50,199 nt of DNA from Segatella copri (GCF_009494395.1 NZ_VZCB01000043.1:1-50199), one strand, 5' to 3'; shown: positions 32,383 to 41,285, counted from the first letter of the stretch. Program-made: numbers and translations. The notes: generated by a model not told the origin, from the letters alone.

Positions 32383-32700
32383 TCATCTGTGCCGTCCTCG
32401 CCTTGGGGAAATGTCCTCTGCTATAACATAGAGCTCGCCTTGCAACCTGTCATTAGAATGGCTGCTTAATCGTGAAATGCACTCAATGCAAACAGACTGG
32501 GCAAGAAGTTTTCTTCTGCCGACAGTTGCTTCATCATTGATGCCCTTGTTGGCTCCGCATTGCTCGGCAAGCTGATTGAAAGCATCACGCATCCGAAAGT
32601 AGCCGTTGCCAGTATTGATGTAACTCACGGCAATGTCAGCGACATTCGCCAACTTGCTTCTGTACTCCTCATGGGAAATATCGTCCTTCATCATCGCCAT
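32383..32700 (-). CDS. Hypothetical small helical protein
   Basis: This 105-residue protein is helical (YRSKLANVADIAVSYINTGN, QLAEQCGANKGIND). It starts 2 bases after the stop of the HTH gene upstream. No family is recognised; operon position suggests a role in excision or mobilization control. Confidence 0.6.
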   Translation of the reverse strand: MAMMKDDISHEEYRSKLANVADIAVSYINTGNGYFRMRDAFNQLAEQCGANKGINDEATVGRRKLLAQSVCIECISRLSSHSNDRLQGELYVIAEDISPRRGRHR

Positions 32701-32702
32701 GT

Positions 32703-33020
32703 CTATTTACAAAGTTCACTCATGTGCTTGGTCGCTGCAGCCTTGGTCTCAGCCTCGGACATACTGCGGTTCTGGCGCATCCAGTTCAAGAGTTCGGACT
32801 TCTCAAAGTAGATAATCTTGCCGTTGGGACGGAAGAACGGAAGTTCATGCTTGTGTGTCATCTTGTAGAGACTGCTCTTTGATATACCCATGAATAAGGC
32901 AGCTTCCTCCAGTGTCAATACTTGCTTGGCATCACGGAGAAGGTTCTCCATTATCCCAATGCGGTGCTCATGTGACTCTACCTTCAAAAGAAGAGTCTCG
33001 GTGTCGATAGTTTTGTTCAT
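32703..33020 (-). CDS. Excisionase-like helix-turn-helix protein
   Basis: From the ATG at 33020 this 105-residue protein carries the HTH_17/excisionase motif VLTLEEAALFMGISKSSLYK and FFRPNGKIIYFEKSELLNWM. Such proteins steer integrase toward excision or regulate transfer genes. A homologous protein lies at 41282-41746 in the outer element. A nested hairpin precedes the gene. Confidence 0.88.
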   Translation of the reverse strand: MNKTIDTETLLLKVESHEHRIGIMENLLRDAKQVLTLEEAALFMGISKSSLYKMTHKHELPFFRPNGKIIYFEKSELLNWMRQNRSMSEAETKAAATKHMSELCK

Positions 33021-33070
33021 TATCCTGTAATTTAATTGTTTATGATTTGTTGTATTGCTTGTTTTGAAAG

Positions 33071-33121
33071 TGTAGTCCCCCAAGGCAGAGAGAAATCCCT
33101 GCCCGATAAATGAGGACTACA
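33071..33121 (-). promoter_or_regulatory. Nested hairpin leader of the HTH gene
   Basis: TGTAGTCC (33071-33078) pairs with GGACTACA (33114-33121), enclosing GGCAG/CTGCC (33084-33103). It lies between the second integrase and the HTH gene, and could be a terminator-antiterminator or an integrase-binding site. Confidence 0.45.
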
Positions 33122-33161
33122 AAAGTGAAAATTAACTGGTCGTTATCCTGAAAAGTTCTGT

Positions 33162-34430
33162 TTACTTGTTATCCTGTGTAAATGTAGTTTTGCGTGGATG
33201 GGTATTGGTGGCTGCTGTCCGCTTTGTCTTCGGTATTTGCTTGTTCTCCTCACGTTGTTTGTGACCTCGAAAGGCTTTCTTCGTGTTGTCAACAGCCTTG
33301 ACCTTTTCATTCGTCAGCACATCTGCATAGATGGCGGTGGATTTGAGCGACTTGTGTCCCATCAGCTTCTTGGTAGTCTCAATGTTGCCAGTAACCGCCT
33401 GTACCAAAATTCCGAATGTATGTCGGGAGCAGTGAAAAGAGATATTCTTCTCAATGCCCACCTTTTTGGCTATCCTTTTAAGGGCTGCATCCACATTAGC
33501 CTTGGCAGGAAGGTGAAACACAAAATCATCATCGCCTTTGGGTGGCATCCATGACAAGGCGGTATTGCCGATTGGTACGGCATTGAGAGCCTTGGTTTTC
33601 TTTTGGACGATTACAAGCGTGTTCGTTTCCTTGTTTCTCTTGATGTCACTCCACCGCAGAGCCTTGATGTCGCTGATACGAAGTCCTGTCAGACAGGCAA
33701 AACCGAAAGCTCTCTGTGCTTCTGCAACTCCTGGACTTCTCTCGTCTGAAGCCATGAACCTTTTCAGTTCATCGGGAGTGAGATACTGCTTATGTGATGT
33801 CTTTGGCTTGGGGAAGATGTCTGACTTCTCCAACTGGTAGAAAGGGTTAGCCTTCAACTTACCGAACTTGACAGCCTTGTTGAATACCGCCACTATGCGC
33901 TGTTGAACATTGTGAAGCGAGCCTTCACACAAAGGCTTGGCTTCAACTCGTACATACTTCTGTGGTACATAGTCGTTCTTCAACCAAAGAAATAATGCCT
34001 TGAACCATTCCTTGTCGAACTTCCTCAGAGTGATGTGAGGTCTGCGCTTGTTGGCAAGGAACTCGCTCATTAGGTATTTCAGATACTTTGATTGGTCAAC
34101 AATAGCCTTGGAGTAGTCTGTATTGTCGCTCATCCAGTCGATGTAAGTCTGGATCCAGTCCAAGACTTCGGGAGACTCGTCATTGGGGATTTCCTTCACA
34201 ATCATCAAGTGACCTACCTCTGGGATGGTTTCTGGATGAAGAATGCGCTCTGCCCTTATCTGGTGAGCACGTTGCAATGTTTCTTCGTTCCTTGCTTTGG
34301 TCTCTGCATCAACCTCCGGCAACAAATAGAGGGAAAGAAATTCAAACTTGCGCTTGCCACCATCGTAGATGTCAAGATACAAGCTTATGTTGTCGTTGGC
34401 AAGTGCCTTTTGTCTGATAGTTATTGTCAT
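33162..34430 (-). CDS. Tyrosine recombinase (second integrase of the nested element)
   Basis: From the ATG at 34430 this 422-residue integrase has one arm-binding domain (TITIRQKALANDNISLYLDI), a SAM-like core-binding domain and the catalytic domain with CLTGLRISD, SFHCSRHTFG and LMGHKSLKSTAIYA, so Arg, His-x-x-Arg, His and Tyr are all present. It starts 28 bases after the first integrase stop. Tandem integrases are typical of several Bacteroidetes mobile elements. Confidence 0.92.
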   Translation of the reverse strand: MTITIRQKALANDNISLYLDIYDGGKRKFEFLSLYLLPEVDAETKARNEETLQRAHQIRAERILHPETIPEVGHLMIVKEIPNDESPEVLDWIQTYIDWMSDNTDYSKAIVDQSKYLKYLMSEFLANKRRPHITLRKFDKEWFKALFLWLKNDYVPQKYVRVEAKPLCEGSLHNVQQRIVAVFNKAVKFGKLKANPFYQLEKSDIFPKPKTSHKQYLTPDELKRFMASDERSPGVAEAQRAFGFACLTGLRISDIKALRWSDIKRNKETNTLVIVQKKTKALNAVPIGNTALSWMPPKGDDDFVFHLPAKANVDAALKRIAKKVGIEKNISFHCSRHTFGILVQAVTGNIETTKKLMGHKSLKSTAIYADVLTNEKVKAVDNTKKAFRGHKQREENKQIPKTKRTAATNTHPRKTTFTQDNK

Positions 34431-34458
34431 GTCTCTATATATTTTCGTTGTCAATGAT

Positions 34459-35631
34459 TTATGTGAACATACCGTCAATGAGGTTAATGGCTTCCTCCTT
34501 CTTCTTATCCACGATTTTAGCATAGATTTTCGTGGTCTGAATGTTGGAATGTCCCATCAGCTTGCTTGTGGTAAAAAGGTCTGCACCGAGCGTGAGCATC
34601 ATCGTTCCGAACGTGTGCCGTGAGCAATGGAATGAGATATGCTTCTCTATCCCTGCCGCTTCCGCCCATTTGCGAAGAGCCCTGCCTATAACGGTCTGTG
34701 TGGTTGGTATATCAAAGAAAGGAATATCATTTCCTCTTGGCTTTGGCAACCACCGCTTAGCCTCTTCCGAGAGAGGTATTATAACTGGCTTCTCCGTCTT
34801 TTGCATTTCCATGTCTATGTATTCGCCCTTTCCGTCAGCGGTCTTGAAGATGTGCATCGGAGCAAGACGGTACATGTCGCTTAATCGCAATCCAGTAAAA
34901 CAGGCGAAGATGAAAGCCTCCTTGACCTCTGGGCGGTAACTGTCCGTAGCCATGAGGGTGCGAAGTTCCTCAATGGTCAGATACTCTTTCTTGCCATCCT
35001 TGGGTTGAATGCGTTCACGTGCATCCAGTTCTTTCATAGGGTTGTTGCGAATAATGCCTTGTCGCACAGCGTTATTGAGAGCAGTGGAGAACATTCCGAG
35101 GTATCGGCTTGCCGTATTCTCGCTGATAGGTCTTGGCTCGCCATACTTGATATGGGAGTTTGGGAAGTTACGCAAGAACTTCACATAACCACGGCAGAAC
35201 TCCGCATTGACCTCTTCAAGCGAAATGAAGCCTTTGTTAGTCTCGTCAAGAAACTTCTCCACGGTGTGCAGCATTTCCACACGGCAATGGAGCGTTGACT
35301 TCTTAATGCCGACACCACCTTCACAATACTTCTTTATCCATGTGGTAAGAAGCATCGAGCCTTGTTTTACTGTCTCCCAGTCCTGTATGCCGTGACCATG
35401 AAGGGCTTTGATGCGCTCTGCCTTGATGCGTTCCGCAACCGCCATAGTCTGCTTGTTCTGTTCCTTGCAGACAGGGTTGATTTCGGGGACGAGGTAGAGT
35501 TTGAGGTATTCATACTTCCTCACTCCCTTATAGTAGATGTCAAGATAGATACTCTTGTTGCCATCTGCGAGCGACTTCAACCGAATTTTAATCGGTTCTT
35601 TCAGCTTTACTTGTTTCTTTGGTCTTGCCAT
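34459..35631 (-). CDS. Tyrosine recombinase (first integrase of the nested element)
   Basis: This 390-residue integrase has an arm-binding domain at residues about 10-75 (IKIRLKSLADGNKSIYLDIY), a core-binding domain, and complete catalytic residues: CFTGLRLSD, SFHCSRHTFG and LMGHSNIQTTKIYA. It lies 330 bases from the right attachment core of the nested element, the expected position for its integrase. It should insert the element at the TTCTTGA core found in traE. Confidence 0.93.
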   Translation of the reverse strand: MARPKKQVKLKEPIKIRLKSLADGNKSIYLDIYYKGVRKYEYLKLYLVPEINPVCKEQNKQTMAVAERIKAERIKALHGHGIQDWETVKQGSMLLTTWIKKYCEGGVGIKKSTLHCRVEMLHTVEKFLDETNKGFISLEEVNAEFCRGYVKFLRNFPNSHIKYGEPRPISENTASRYLGMFSTALNNAVRQGIIRNNPMKELDARERIQPKDGKKEYLTIEELRTLMATDSYRPEVKEAFIFACFTGLRLSDMYRLAPMHIFKTADGKGEYIDMEMQKTEKPVIIPLSEEAKRWLPKPRGNDIPFFDIPTTQTVIGRALRKWAEAAGIEKHISFHCSRHTFGTMMLTLGADLFTTSKLMGHSNIQTTKIYAKIVDKKKEEAINLIDGMFT

Positions 35632-35791
35632 GATGTATGAAGTGTTATTTTGTTTTTGTATTCTGCTACATTGGAGAGTCTTTCTCCCTCTTGTTGAAAG
35701 TTCATGTCAGATATGGTTTCCTATGCTGACATTTGCTTTTCTTTCTCTTCCCTTACTTCGGAAAACTGATGTAAAGATAAGAAAACAAACC

Positions 35792-35845
35792 GAGAAACGA
35801 GAAACAAAACGGAAACAAGAAACAGTCTTTTAAGTCTTTTTAAGA
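35792..35845. repeat. GAAAC and TCTTTTAAG direct repeats at the element end
   Basis: GAGAAAC, GAGAAAC, GGAAAC and AAGAAAC occur between 35792 and 35823, followed by TCTTTTAAG and TCTTTTTAAG (35827-35845). Between integrase and core these are likely integrase arm sites. Confidence 0.4.
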
Positions 35846-35959
35846 GTGAGTTTAGCAAACATCGGAAAATTCAAATTATTGCTTAAACCATTGATACTTA
35901 GCGCATTTACTTTCATTTGCTTTCTTGCCTTTTCAAACGCATTTCGGAGGACTAAGATA

Positions 35960-35966
35960 TTCTTGA
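35960..35966. other. Right attachment core of the nested mobilizable element
   Basis: TTCTTGA, in direct orientation with the copy at 26553-26559. The outside is traE; the inside is element. Confidence 0.65.
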
Positions 35967-36252
35967 CATCCTGCTCCTCATTGTTCATGGCGATGTAAAC
36001 GCTGATAGCACCCACTACGGCTACAACACCTGCAATGGCATAGCAGAGTTTGACCACAATAGGCACATACTTGGCAATTTCCTCCGTCACTGTTGTAAGC
36101 GCAGTGGTACCTGCCGTATAGTCACCTGCCGAGTTCTGCGCCATGGCAATGCCACCGCCCACAAGGAGCATAAATGCCAATGTCTTCAAGCGTCCTGAAG
36201 AGAGAACGCTCTTGGCGGTCTTCTTCAAATAGTTCGTTGTTTTCTTAAACAT
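35960..36252 (-). pseudogene. traE: 5' part of the second traE (DUF4134), split by an insertion
   Basis: Residues 1-98 are normal DUF4134: signal-like N-terminus (LAFMLLVGGGIAMAQNSAGD), YTAGTTALTTVTEEIAKYVP and two membrane helices up to NNEEQDVKN. After the core at 35960-35966 the frame reads into the nested element and stops at 35830. The missing end lies at 26468-26559. Confidence 0.85.
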
Positions 36253-36356
36253 TCTTTCTTGTTTTACTTGTTAATGATTCGTTTGGAAACACCTTATTAT
36301 AATTATATAGAAAGGTGTTGTCGCTTTCACATGATATACTCTTCTGCAGTTGAGTC

Positions 36357-36695
36357 TTAAATCTGGTAGCCAAAGAATGCTGGGAACAGGATGGATGCGC
36401 CTACCATAAACAGACAGGCTCCTATCAGCGTCAGTATGGACTTGGTAACACCATCTTCCCCTGTGTTCATCTTGATGTATATCTGCAAAGCGGATATAAT
36501 CACCATCACAGCAGCGACAGCGTATGTCAGATACAGCACATACAGCATCATCGTCACCACATAGTCGTGCATCCCTGCTAGTGCGTCTGCTCCCCAGCTA
36601 TAGTCCACATTACCGCATTTGGCTGATGCTGACAGGGGGAGCAGCGCAAAGACAAAGGAACTTACTACATTCTTTATGATATGGCTAAATTTCAT
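36357..36695 (-). CDS. traE: TraE (DUF4134) conjugation membrane protein
   Basis: This 112-residue DUF4134 protein has a signal-like N-terminus, then WGADALAGMHDYVVTMMLYV and a C-terminal helix (ILTLIGACLFMVGASILFPA). The family occurs as a pair before traF and is thought to be VirB2/pilin-like. It overlaps the upstream gene by 11 bases. The second copy of the pair is interrupted. Confidence 0.9.
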   Translation of the reverse strand: MKFSHIIKNVVSSFVFALLPLSASAKCGNVDYSWGADALAGMHDYVVTMMLYVLYLTYAVAAVMVIISALQIYIKMNTGEDGVTKSILTLIGACLFMVGASILFPAFFGYQI

Positions 36696-37221
36696 CCTTG
36701 ACTGGTATTGTTTTGATGTTTGGTTGTCCTGGCTTTGTCTCGCCTTGTTTCAATAGGCTCTCCGTGAAGTCGTCCTGCCATAGTCCGTCTATCCATATGG
36801 GAGAAGTGGACTCCATCTGCCCATCCATCTTTTCCTGCAACGACTCGGCTGCGTTCTTCGGCTTCTGTTGGTTGACATCATTTCCTTCGTCTTCATCAAC
36901 ATCATCTTCTCTGCCGGAAGAATCCGTTTCTGGAGAATAACCTCTCATTCCGTTGTTCTCTGTTCCCATACCATAGCCCTCATCGTATGATGTGCCGTCT
37001 TGGAAACTTGTGTCGTATTGCTTGTCGGCAACGCTAAAGCCACCATCGCTTTCATTGACGGCTACTGCGGCTTCCTCTTCCGTTATGTTGCTGATGTCAA
37101 ACACTTCCTCGTTGCTCTTGGCTTCTTCCTTCTTACCATACAGGTCTCTGGTTATCATCACCGCATAGTAGATGGCGTATGCAATGGTAAGACTGATAGC
37201 GAATATCAAAAATGGACTCAT
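36685..37221 (-). CDS. Small membrane-anchored acidic protein, first gene of the tra operon (TraD-like)
   Basis: This 178-residue protein has an N-terminal transmembrane helix (FLIFAISLTIAYAIYYAVMI) and a long acidic, probably disordered tail (EDDVDEDEGNDVNQQKPKN). Proteins of this layout sit before traE in CTnDOT-like operons. The precise tra letter is uncertain. Confidence 0.65.
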   Translation of the reverse strand: MSPFLIFAISLTIAYAIYYAVMITRDLYGKKEEAKSNEEVFDISNITEEEAAVAVNESDGGFSVADKQYDTSFQDGTSYDEGYGMGTENNGMRGYSPETDSSGREDDVDEDEGNDVNQQKPKNAAESLQEKMDGQMESTSPIWIDGLWQDDFTESLLKQGETKPGQPNIKTIPVKDEI

Positions 37222-37440
37222 ATAATACTTTGTTTTATTGATGATTTATACTCTATGCAGTGGCAAACGTGCCAATTGCGAGTGCAAAGTAAAGAGTAAA
37301 ATCCGACATACAAGAATTTTGTAAAGTATGGCCATCAAAGTTTAAGATATATTCAAATTATAATCATATATCATACTCTCAATCATACTTTAATCAGCTT
37401 CTTCTGTTCGTTTTCGCATTTTTGGGAAAAGGGCATAAAA

Positions 37441-37470
37441 AAAGCCCTCCGAATGGGAGAGCTTGATAAG
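37441..37470 (-). terminator. Rho-independent terminator of the second AbiE operon
   Basis: On the minus strand AAGCTCTCC pairs with GGAGGGCTT (one wobble), followed by TTTTT. A second small hairpin (AAGGTAT/ATACCTT) overlaps the toxin stop. 37222-37440 has no gene; it is AT-rich with CATACT words like those near 11690. Confidence 0.75.
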
Positions 37471-37486
37471 GTATATCGTAATACCT

Positions 37487-38341
37487 TTATTTTTCCATGT
37501 ATTGTTTCAGTTCCTGTGTGATATATGTCCAAACTTCTTGGAAGGTTAGTGGCTCCTTGAATTTGATTTTCTTCAAATAACTATTCCACATAATATTTCG
37601 TTTGGCATCTGTCGCAAAAGAATCCTCGAAAAGGCTATATTCCGTTGAGATGGCGGTGCCTCTATTCTCAAACGTGGCTGTGATGGCTTCTTGCAATGTG
37701 TTCAAGTCAATATTTCCTGCTTTTAGTATTCTGTACACATCAAAGAAGTCTTTCATGCGGCTGTTCTCTGTCGCATGGTCTATCATTGCCTGATACTTTT
37801 CAGCCACCACGGTCTCTAAAGAGTAAGCCAAGATGTCAACTTCTGGTAATGTGTCCAGCAACACCGGATAAGAAAGGTCAACGGGTGCAGGAGTTATGAT
37901 GTCGCCAAAGCCTACATCCATGGAAATAACTTGGCTTGCCGTGTCAAGTCCTACCTTGACATGCACTCGCACACCATTATATTCTTTTTTGAGAGTGATT
38001 TCTTCTACGCTAATGCTGTCCTTTTCAAAGACAACTCCGTCTTCCAGACATTCTATGTCGCATAAATTTCTGAATGTCTCCTTGATATTGTCCAACTCAC
38101 GGCTAATCTGTTGACCAAGGAAATCTATGTCCAATGTTGGTCTTGCTTTCAAATGCTCATGGGCATACAGTAATGCACCACCTTTCAATATAAAGCGTTC
38201 TTTGTATGGACTTACCGACAGACGGTACAACAGACGCTCCTGAAAGTATCGTGTCAATATCGATTGGTAGAAGACATTCTCTTCTTTCGATATATTAAGC
38301 AGTTTCGCTCTTACCGAGCGAGCATAATTCTTTGTTGTCAT
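37487..38341 (-). CDS. abiEii: AbiEii-type nucleotidyltransferase toxin, second copy
   Basis: From the ATG at 38341 this 284-residue protein has FILKGGALLYAHEHLKARPT and LDIDFLG, the nucleotidyltransferase signature, in a branch diverged from the toxin at 19059-20036. It follows its antitoxin gene by 10 bases. The longer frame upstream overlaps the antitoxin and is not needed. Confidence 0.88.
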   Translation of the reverse strand: MTTKNYARSVRAKLLNISKEENVFYQSILTRYFQERLLYRLSVSPYKERFILKGGALLYAHEHLKARPTLDIDFLGQQISRELDNIKETFRNLCDIECLEDGVVFEKDSISVEEITLKKEYNGVRVHVKVGLDTASQVISMDVGFGDIITPAPVDLSYPVLLDTLPEVDILAYSLETVVAEKYQAMIDHATENSRMKDFFDVYRILKAGNIDLNTLQEAITATFENRGTAISTEYSLFEDSFATDAKRNIMWNSYLKKIKFKEPLTFQEVWTYITQELKQYMEK

Positions 38342-38351
38342 ATTTATTATT

Positions 38352-38936
38352 TTATAGTTCCATTTGTAGATATGGTCCCAATGTTTTGGCAACTCTCAGT
38401 TGTGAGGCATATTTCATCAGTTTGCTGACATTACGATCTCTGCGTTTCAGATATTCCTTTATAATCTCCGTACAGACATCTATGCCGATTTTGTTTCTAT
38501 ACTTTACTGCATCACAGACACATTTCTCCACATCATATATCCTCACATTGAAACCCTCAATCTCAGTATTCGTAATTCCAAGGTTAAAGGCGGTATCACT
38601 CCAATGGTATAGTGTAATTGGGGGATAATCTGGAAGGGTGATTTTTCGGCCTCTTTTTATTGCAAGACAATATTCTTGTGGTACCTGTGTAGTCAACTGA
38701 TAATGTGACCAAGCGGAATACAGACACAACACGCCACCAGGAACAACCTTTTCCACATCAAGCATTTGACTTGCCAAATGGTCATCGGTTGCATACACAC
38801 CTCTTTTTATTCTGGTGAGTTCGCCATTCTTGGCGGCTTGCAATACTTTATAGTATGCAGCTCTTCCTGCCATATCTTTTGCAGAGATGTAGCCTTCAGA
38901 TTTTGGATTTGTCATACGCTTTTCCATGATTTGCAT
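38352..38936 (-). CDS. abiEi: AbiEi-type antitoxin, second copy
   Basis: This 194-residue protein has an N-terminal winged helix (YISAKDMAGRAAYYKVLQAA, LTRIKRGVYATDDHLA) and the C-terminal AbiEi domain (CLYSAWSHYQLTTQVPQEYC, VYDVEKCVCD-like core). It represses its operon and neutralises the toxin. A palindromic operator lies directly upstream. Confidence 0.88.
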   Translation of the reverse strand: MQIMEKRMTNPKSEGYISAKDMAGRAAYYKVLQAAKNGELTRIKRGVYATDDHLASQMLDVEKVVPGGVLCLYSAWSHYQLTTQVPQEYCLAIKRGRKITLPDYPPITLYHWSDTAFNLGITNTEIEGFNVRIYDVEKCVCDAVKYRNKIGIDVCTEIIKEYLKRRDRNVSKLMKYASQLRVAKTLGPYLQMEL

Positions 38937-38946
38937 CTTTAATTCT

Positions 38947-38990
38947 GTACAAAGTTACTACATATTTTCAAAAGTGTAGTATGTTTGTAC
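38947..38990 (-). promoter_or_regulatory. Palindromic operator and promoter of the second AbiE operon
   Basis: GTACAAA (38947-38953) and TTTGTAC (38984-38990) enclose ACTACA (38957) and TGTAGT (38975): two nested perfect inverted repeats. The leftward -7 box TAACTTTG (38957-38950) lies within them, so antitoxin binding would block the promoter. Confidence 0.65.
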
Positions 38991-39022
38991 GGAAATCTAC
39001 GCAAAAATCACGCAAAATATAG

Positions 39023-39058
39023 TTTTCTACGGAGAATATTGACTTTCTCCGTAGAAAA
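39023..39058. terminator. Bidirectional terminator after the primase gene
   Basis: TTTTCTACGGAGAA (39023-39036) pairs perfectly with TTCTCCGTAGAAAA (39045-39058). It ends the leftward primase transcript just before the AbiE promoter. Confidence 0.85.
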
Positions 39059-39066
39059 TTATCGTT

Positions 39067-39975
39067 TTATACATCCTCTTTATGCGGAATAATGGATTTT
39101 CTGCCGATAAGATAATCATTGACATCCTTGTATTCTGCATATCTTATGGATTCGTTGATTGCCCTGTTTTGATAACAGTCCATGATTGTATGGGCAGCCA
39201 CCGTTCCTGCTTGGTCATTATCAAGATAACAATGGATAGCAGTGTAACACACCAATCGTTCCATGCATTTCCCAAGGCTACTGATGGAGTTCAGTACAAT
39301 ATAATCACATGGTTCTTGTATGCAAATCACATTGTCGCCTCGCTTTTCCAAAGTCTTGTACGAAAGAAAGTCCATAAACCCCTCGAAGATGCAGCATCTG
39401 TCCTGCACTCCAACTTGCTGTGAATGTATCAAGGATATGTCTTTCTCGCCCAAACAACCTTTATAATATGGGTTACGCAGCTCATAACCATCCCTGTTAT
39501 TTGGAAAGGCTATACCAAAATACCGCTTGCCCTTAAACGTGTACCAGATCTCCTTGCAATAGCGTTTACCTATGTCCGCATCCACATGGCGTGAACGCAG
39601 ATACGACATAAGCACAGGGTAGGACAATTCTTGGATATGTACCTTGTCCATCTTGTCTGTCTCTACTTGTGTCGGTATGGGAGGTTTTGCCTTTGTGGAC
39701 TTTGGGTTGTTCATGTCCGCTGCTATATGCTGCAATGCAGCACCCACATCATCCGTATTGTAGAGAAGTTGGGCAAGAGCAATGATGTTGCCACCCTTGC
39801 CAAGAGCAAAGTCATACCATTGGTTTCGGCTGAAGTTCACCTTGAACGATGGCTTTGTCTCCGCATGCAATGGCGACAGATAATAAGATGTGGACTTGCT
39901 GCATCGTTTGGGCTGATGTCCCAATGCGCTCAGATAGTCCGTGAGTTTGATTTCCTTTGCTTGTTGTATGTTCAT
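39067..39975 (-). CDS. Element DNA primase (CHC2-like/Toprim)
   Basis: This 302-residue primase has an N-terminal zinc-finger-derived domain (YYLSPLHAETKPSFKVNFSR, WYDFALGKGGNIIALA) and a Toprim domain with CIFEGFMDFLSY and CYLDNDQAG, giving the Glu and D-x-D metal ligands. It would prime the incoming or displaced strand. With the ATPase at 40167 and the repeat-rich spacer between, it forms a replication module. Confidence 0.9.
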   Translation of the reverse strand: MNIQQAKEIKLTDYLSALGHQPKRCSKSTSYYLSPLHAETKPSFKVNFSRNQWYDFALGKGGNIIALAQLLYNTDDVGAALQHIAADMNNPKSTKAKPPIPTQVETDKMDKVHIQELSYPVLMSYLRSRHVDADIGKRYCKEIWYTFKGKRYFGIAFPNNRDGYELRNPYYKGCLGEKDISLIHSQQVGVQDRCCIFEGFMDFLSYKTLEKRGDNVICIQEPCDYIVLNSISSLGKCMERLVCYTAIHCYLDNDQAGTVAAHTIMDCYQNRAINESIRYAEYKDVNDYLIGRKSIIPHKEDV

Positions 39976-40166
39976 CTTTCATTCATTTTTTGTTCATTCG
40001 TGCGCTTATTATATATACACCAGAGTGAATGAACGGTTTTGTGAAGTCATTTTGTCGTATGTCCATGTAGTTAAATATGATGCCACTTCACAAAATCCGT
40101 CCGTTCTACTATTATATATACACCGAGGTGAATGAAGTGGTTTTTGAAGCGATTTTCGCTTCATCC
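39976..40166. other. Repeat-rich spacer, candidate replication origin
   Basis: Two 27-base direct repeats with the core TATTATATATACACC and then GTGAATGAA lie at 40007-40033 and 40110-40136. GTTCATTC (39992) and GAATGAAC (40027) are inverted, as are GGTTTTGTGAAG (40035) and CTTCACAAAATCC (40086). Position between primase and helicase-like genes suits an origin. Confidence 0.45.
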
Positions 40167-41285
40167 TCACTTCTTCACCTCCTGCTCTTCAAGCAGCGGA
40201 AACGAAGGATAATCCTTCATTCTGCAATACTCGTTGTTGCCACACTTCACCACCAGTTTGCTCTTCAATAGGAAGGTCAGCAACTTTGACATCACTGTTC
40301 TACCTCTGGCAAAACCAATAGTTGTATATCCTTTCGTCAATGCGTTTATCACATTCTCATAACCTGACACCACTTTCTTGCCGAAAGCCATTCCAAGCGC
40401 CTTGTCATGCTGCTCATCGGTAATGTCGGCTATTGTCATCTTCGGCTGTTTGGCTGTGGTGGAGTCAACCACATAGTCCTTGGCAATCTCTGGAAGTCCC
40501 TCCTTGTTTATTTGGAACGCAAAGGGCGCAAAGTCCTTGTCTCGGATGTTGAGCGGTTTCACTTCACTCACATTCGCCATCGAATTGCTCTTGCTTATCA
40601 CCAGTACCGTCTCTGCCTTGTTGCTGAGTTCCGTTCCTATGTGACCTCTTACATTGTCATCACCCTTATTCAGGTGCAAGACGCAATGGATGTGCAGGTC
40701 ATAGCGGCTTGACCATTGCATCAGTTTGTTGATGATATGGACAGACTCGCTCGGATTGTTGATGTCGAGCATCAAGTCCCTTATGCCGTCAATGATGACC
40801 AAGCCAAACCCCTTTTGTGTCTGCAAAGCATATTCTATCAACCGCAGTCTGAGGTTGGGACTGTACTCTCGCAGTCCGAAGAACACAAGGTTCTCACTGT
40901 TCATGTTGTCGGGCAATCCTGCAAGCCGGAGGATGCGCTGCATCACGCTGTGACAGTGGAAACGGCTCTGCTCCGTATCAACGTAGAGTATCTTACGCTT
41001 GTCATCGGGTAGTTTTGCCGTATATTGCAGCACCTTTCCGTTAGCAAGCGAGGCAGCTACCAAAGCGGACACGTTGAACGTCTTTCGGCTCTTCGCCTTG
41101 CCTGTGGAGGCACTGAAGTTGCCAAGCGTGGCTATGGTCGAGTTGTCCACCCATATTATCTGTGGCGGTGTCTGGTAGGTCTCGTCCGCATGGATAAGCG
41201 ATGCCTTCAGCAACTTTTCCAACAAATCAGCATTGTCCGCTGCGCCTTCAAAGAGGCTCATGTCGTTCATTTCTTCCATCGTCAT
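40167..41285 (-). CDS. RecA-fold ATPase, RepA helicase-like (AAA_25)
   Basis: This 372-residue protein has the nucleotide loop region STGKAKSRKTFNVSALVAAS with Arg where a Gly is normal before the Lys, and a Walker B GLVIIDGIRDLM. This variant loop is usual in Bacteroidetes element proteins as I recall it. The C-terminus has a winged-helix-like end. It is probably a replicative helicase for the element. It overlaps the HTH gene by 4 bases. Confidence 0.82.
   Translation of the reverse strand: MTMEEMNDMSLFEGAADNADLLEKLLKASLIHADETYQTPPQIIWVDNSTIATLGNFSASTGKAKSRKTFNVSALVAASLANGKVLQYTAKLPDDKRKILYVDTEQSRFHCHSVMQRILRLAGLPDNMNSENLVFFGLREYSPNLRLRLIEYALQTQKGFGLVIIDGIRDLMLDINNPSESVHIINKLMQWSSRYDLHIHCVLHLNKGDDNVRGHIGTELSNKAETVLVISKSNSMANVSEVKPLNIRDKDFAPFAFQINKEGLPEIAKDYVVDSTTAKQPKMTIADITDEQHDKALGMAFGKKVVSGYENVINALTKGYTTIGFARGRTVMSKLLTFLLKSKLVVKCGNNEYCRMKDYPSFPLLEEQEVKK

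Noticed and set aside
40007..40136. Insertion-sequence ends
   Set aside because: The 27-base repeats are direct, only 103 bases apart, and enclose no transposase.
39941..40271. Rightward frames over the primase/helicase spacer
   Set aside because: They are created by the AT-rich repeats and do not look like protein.
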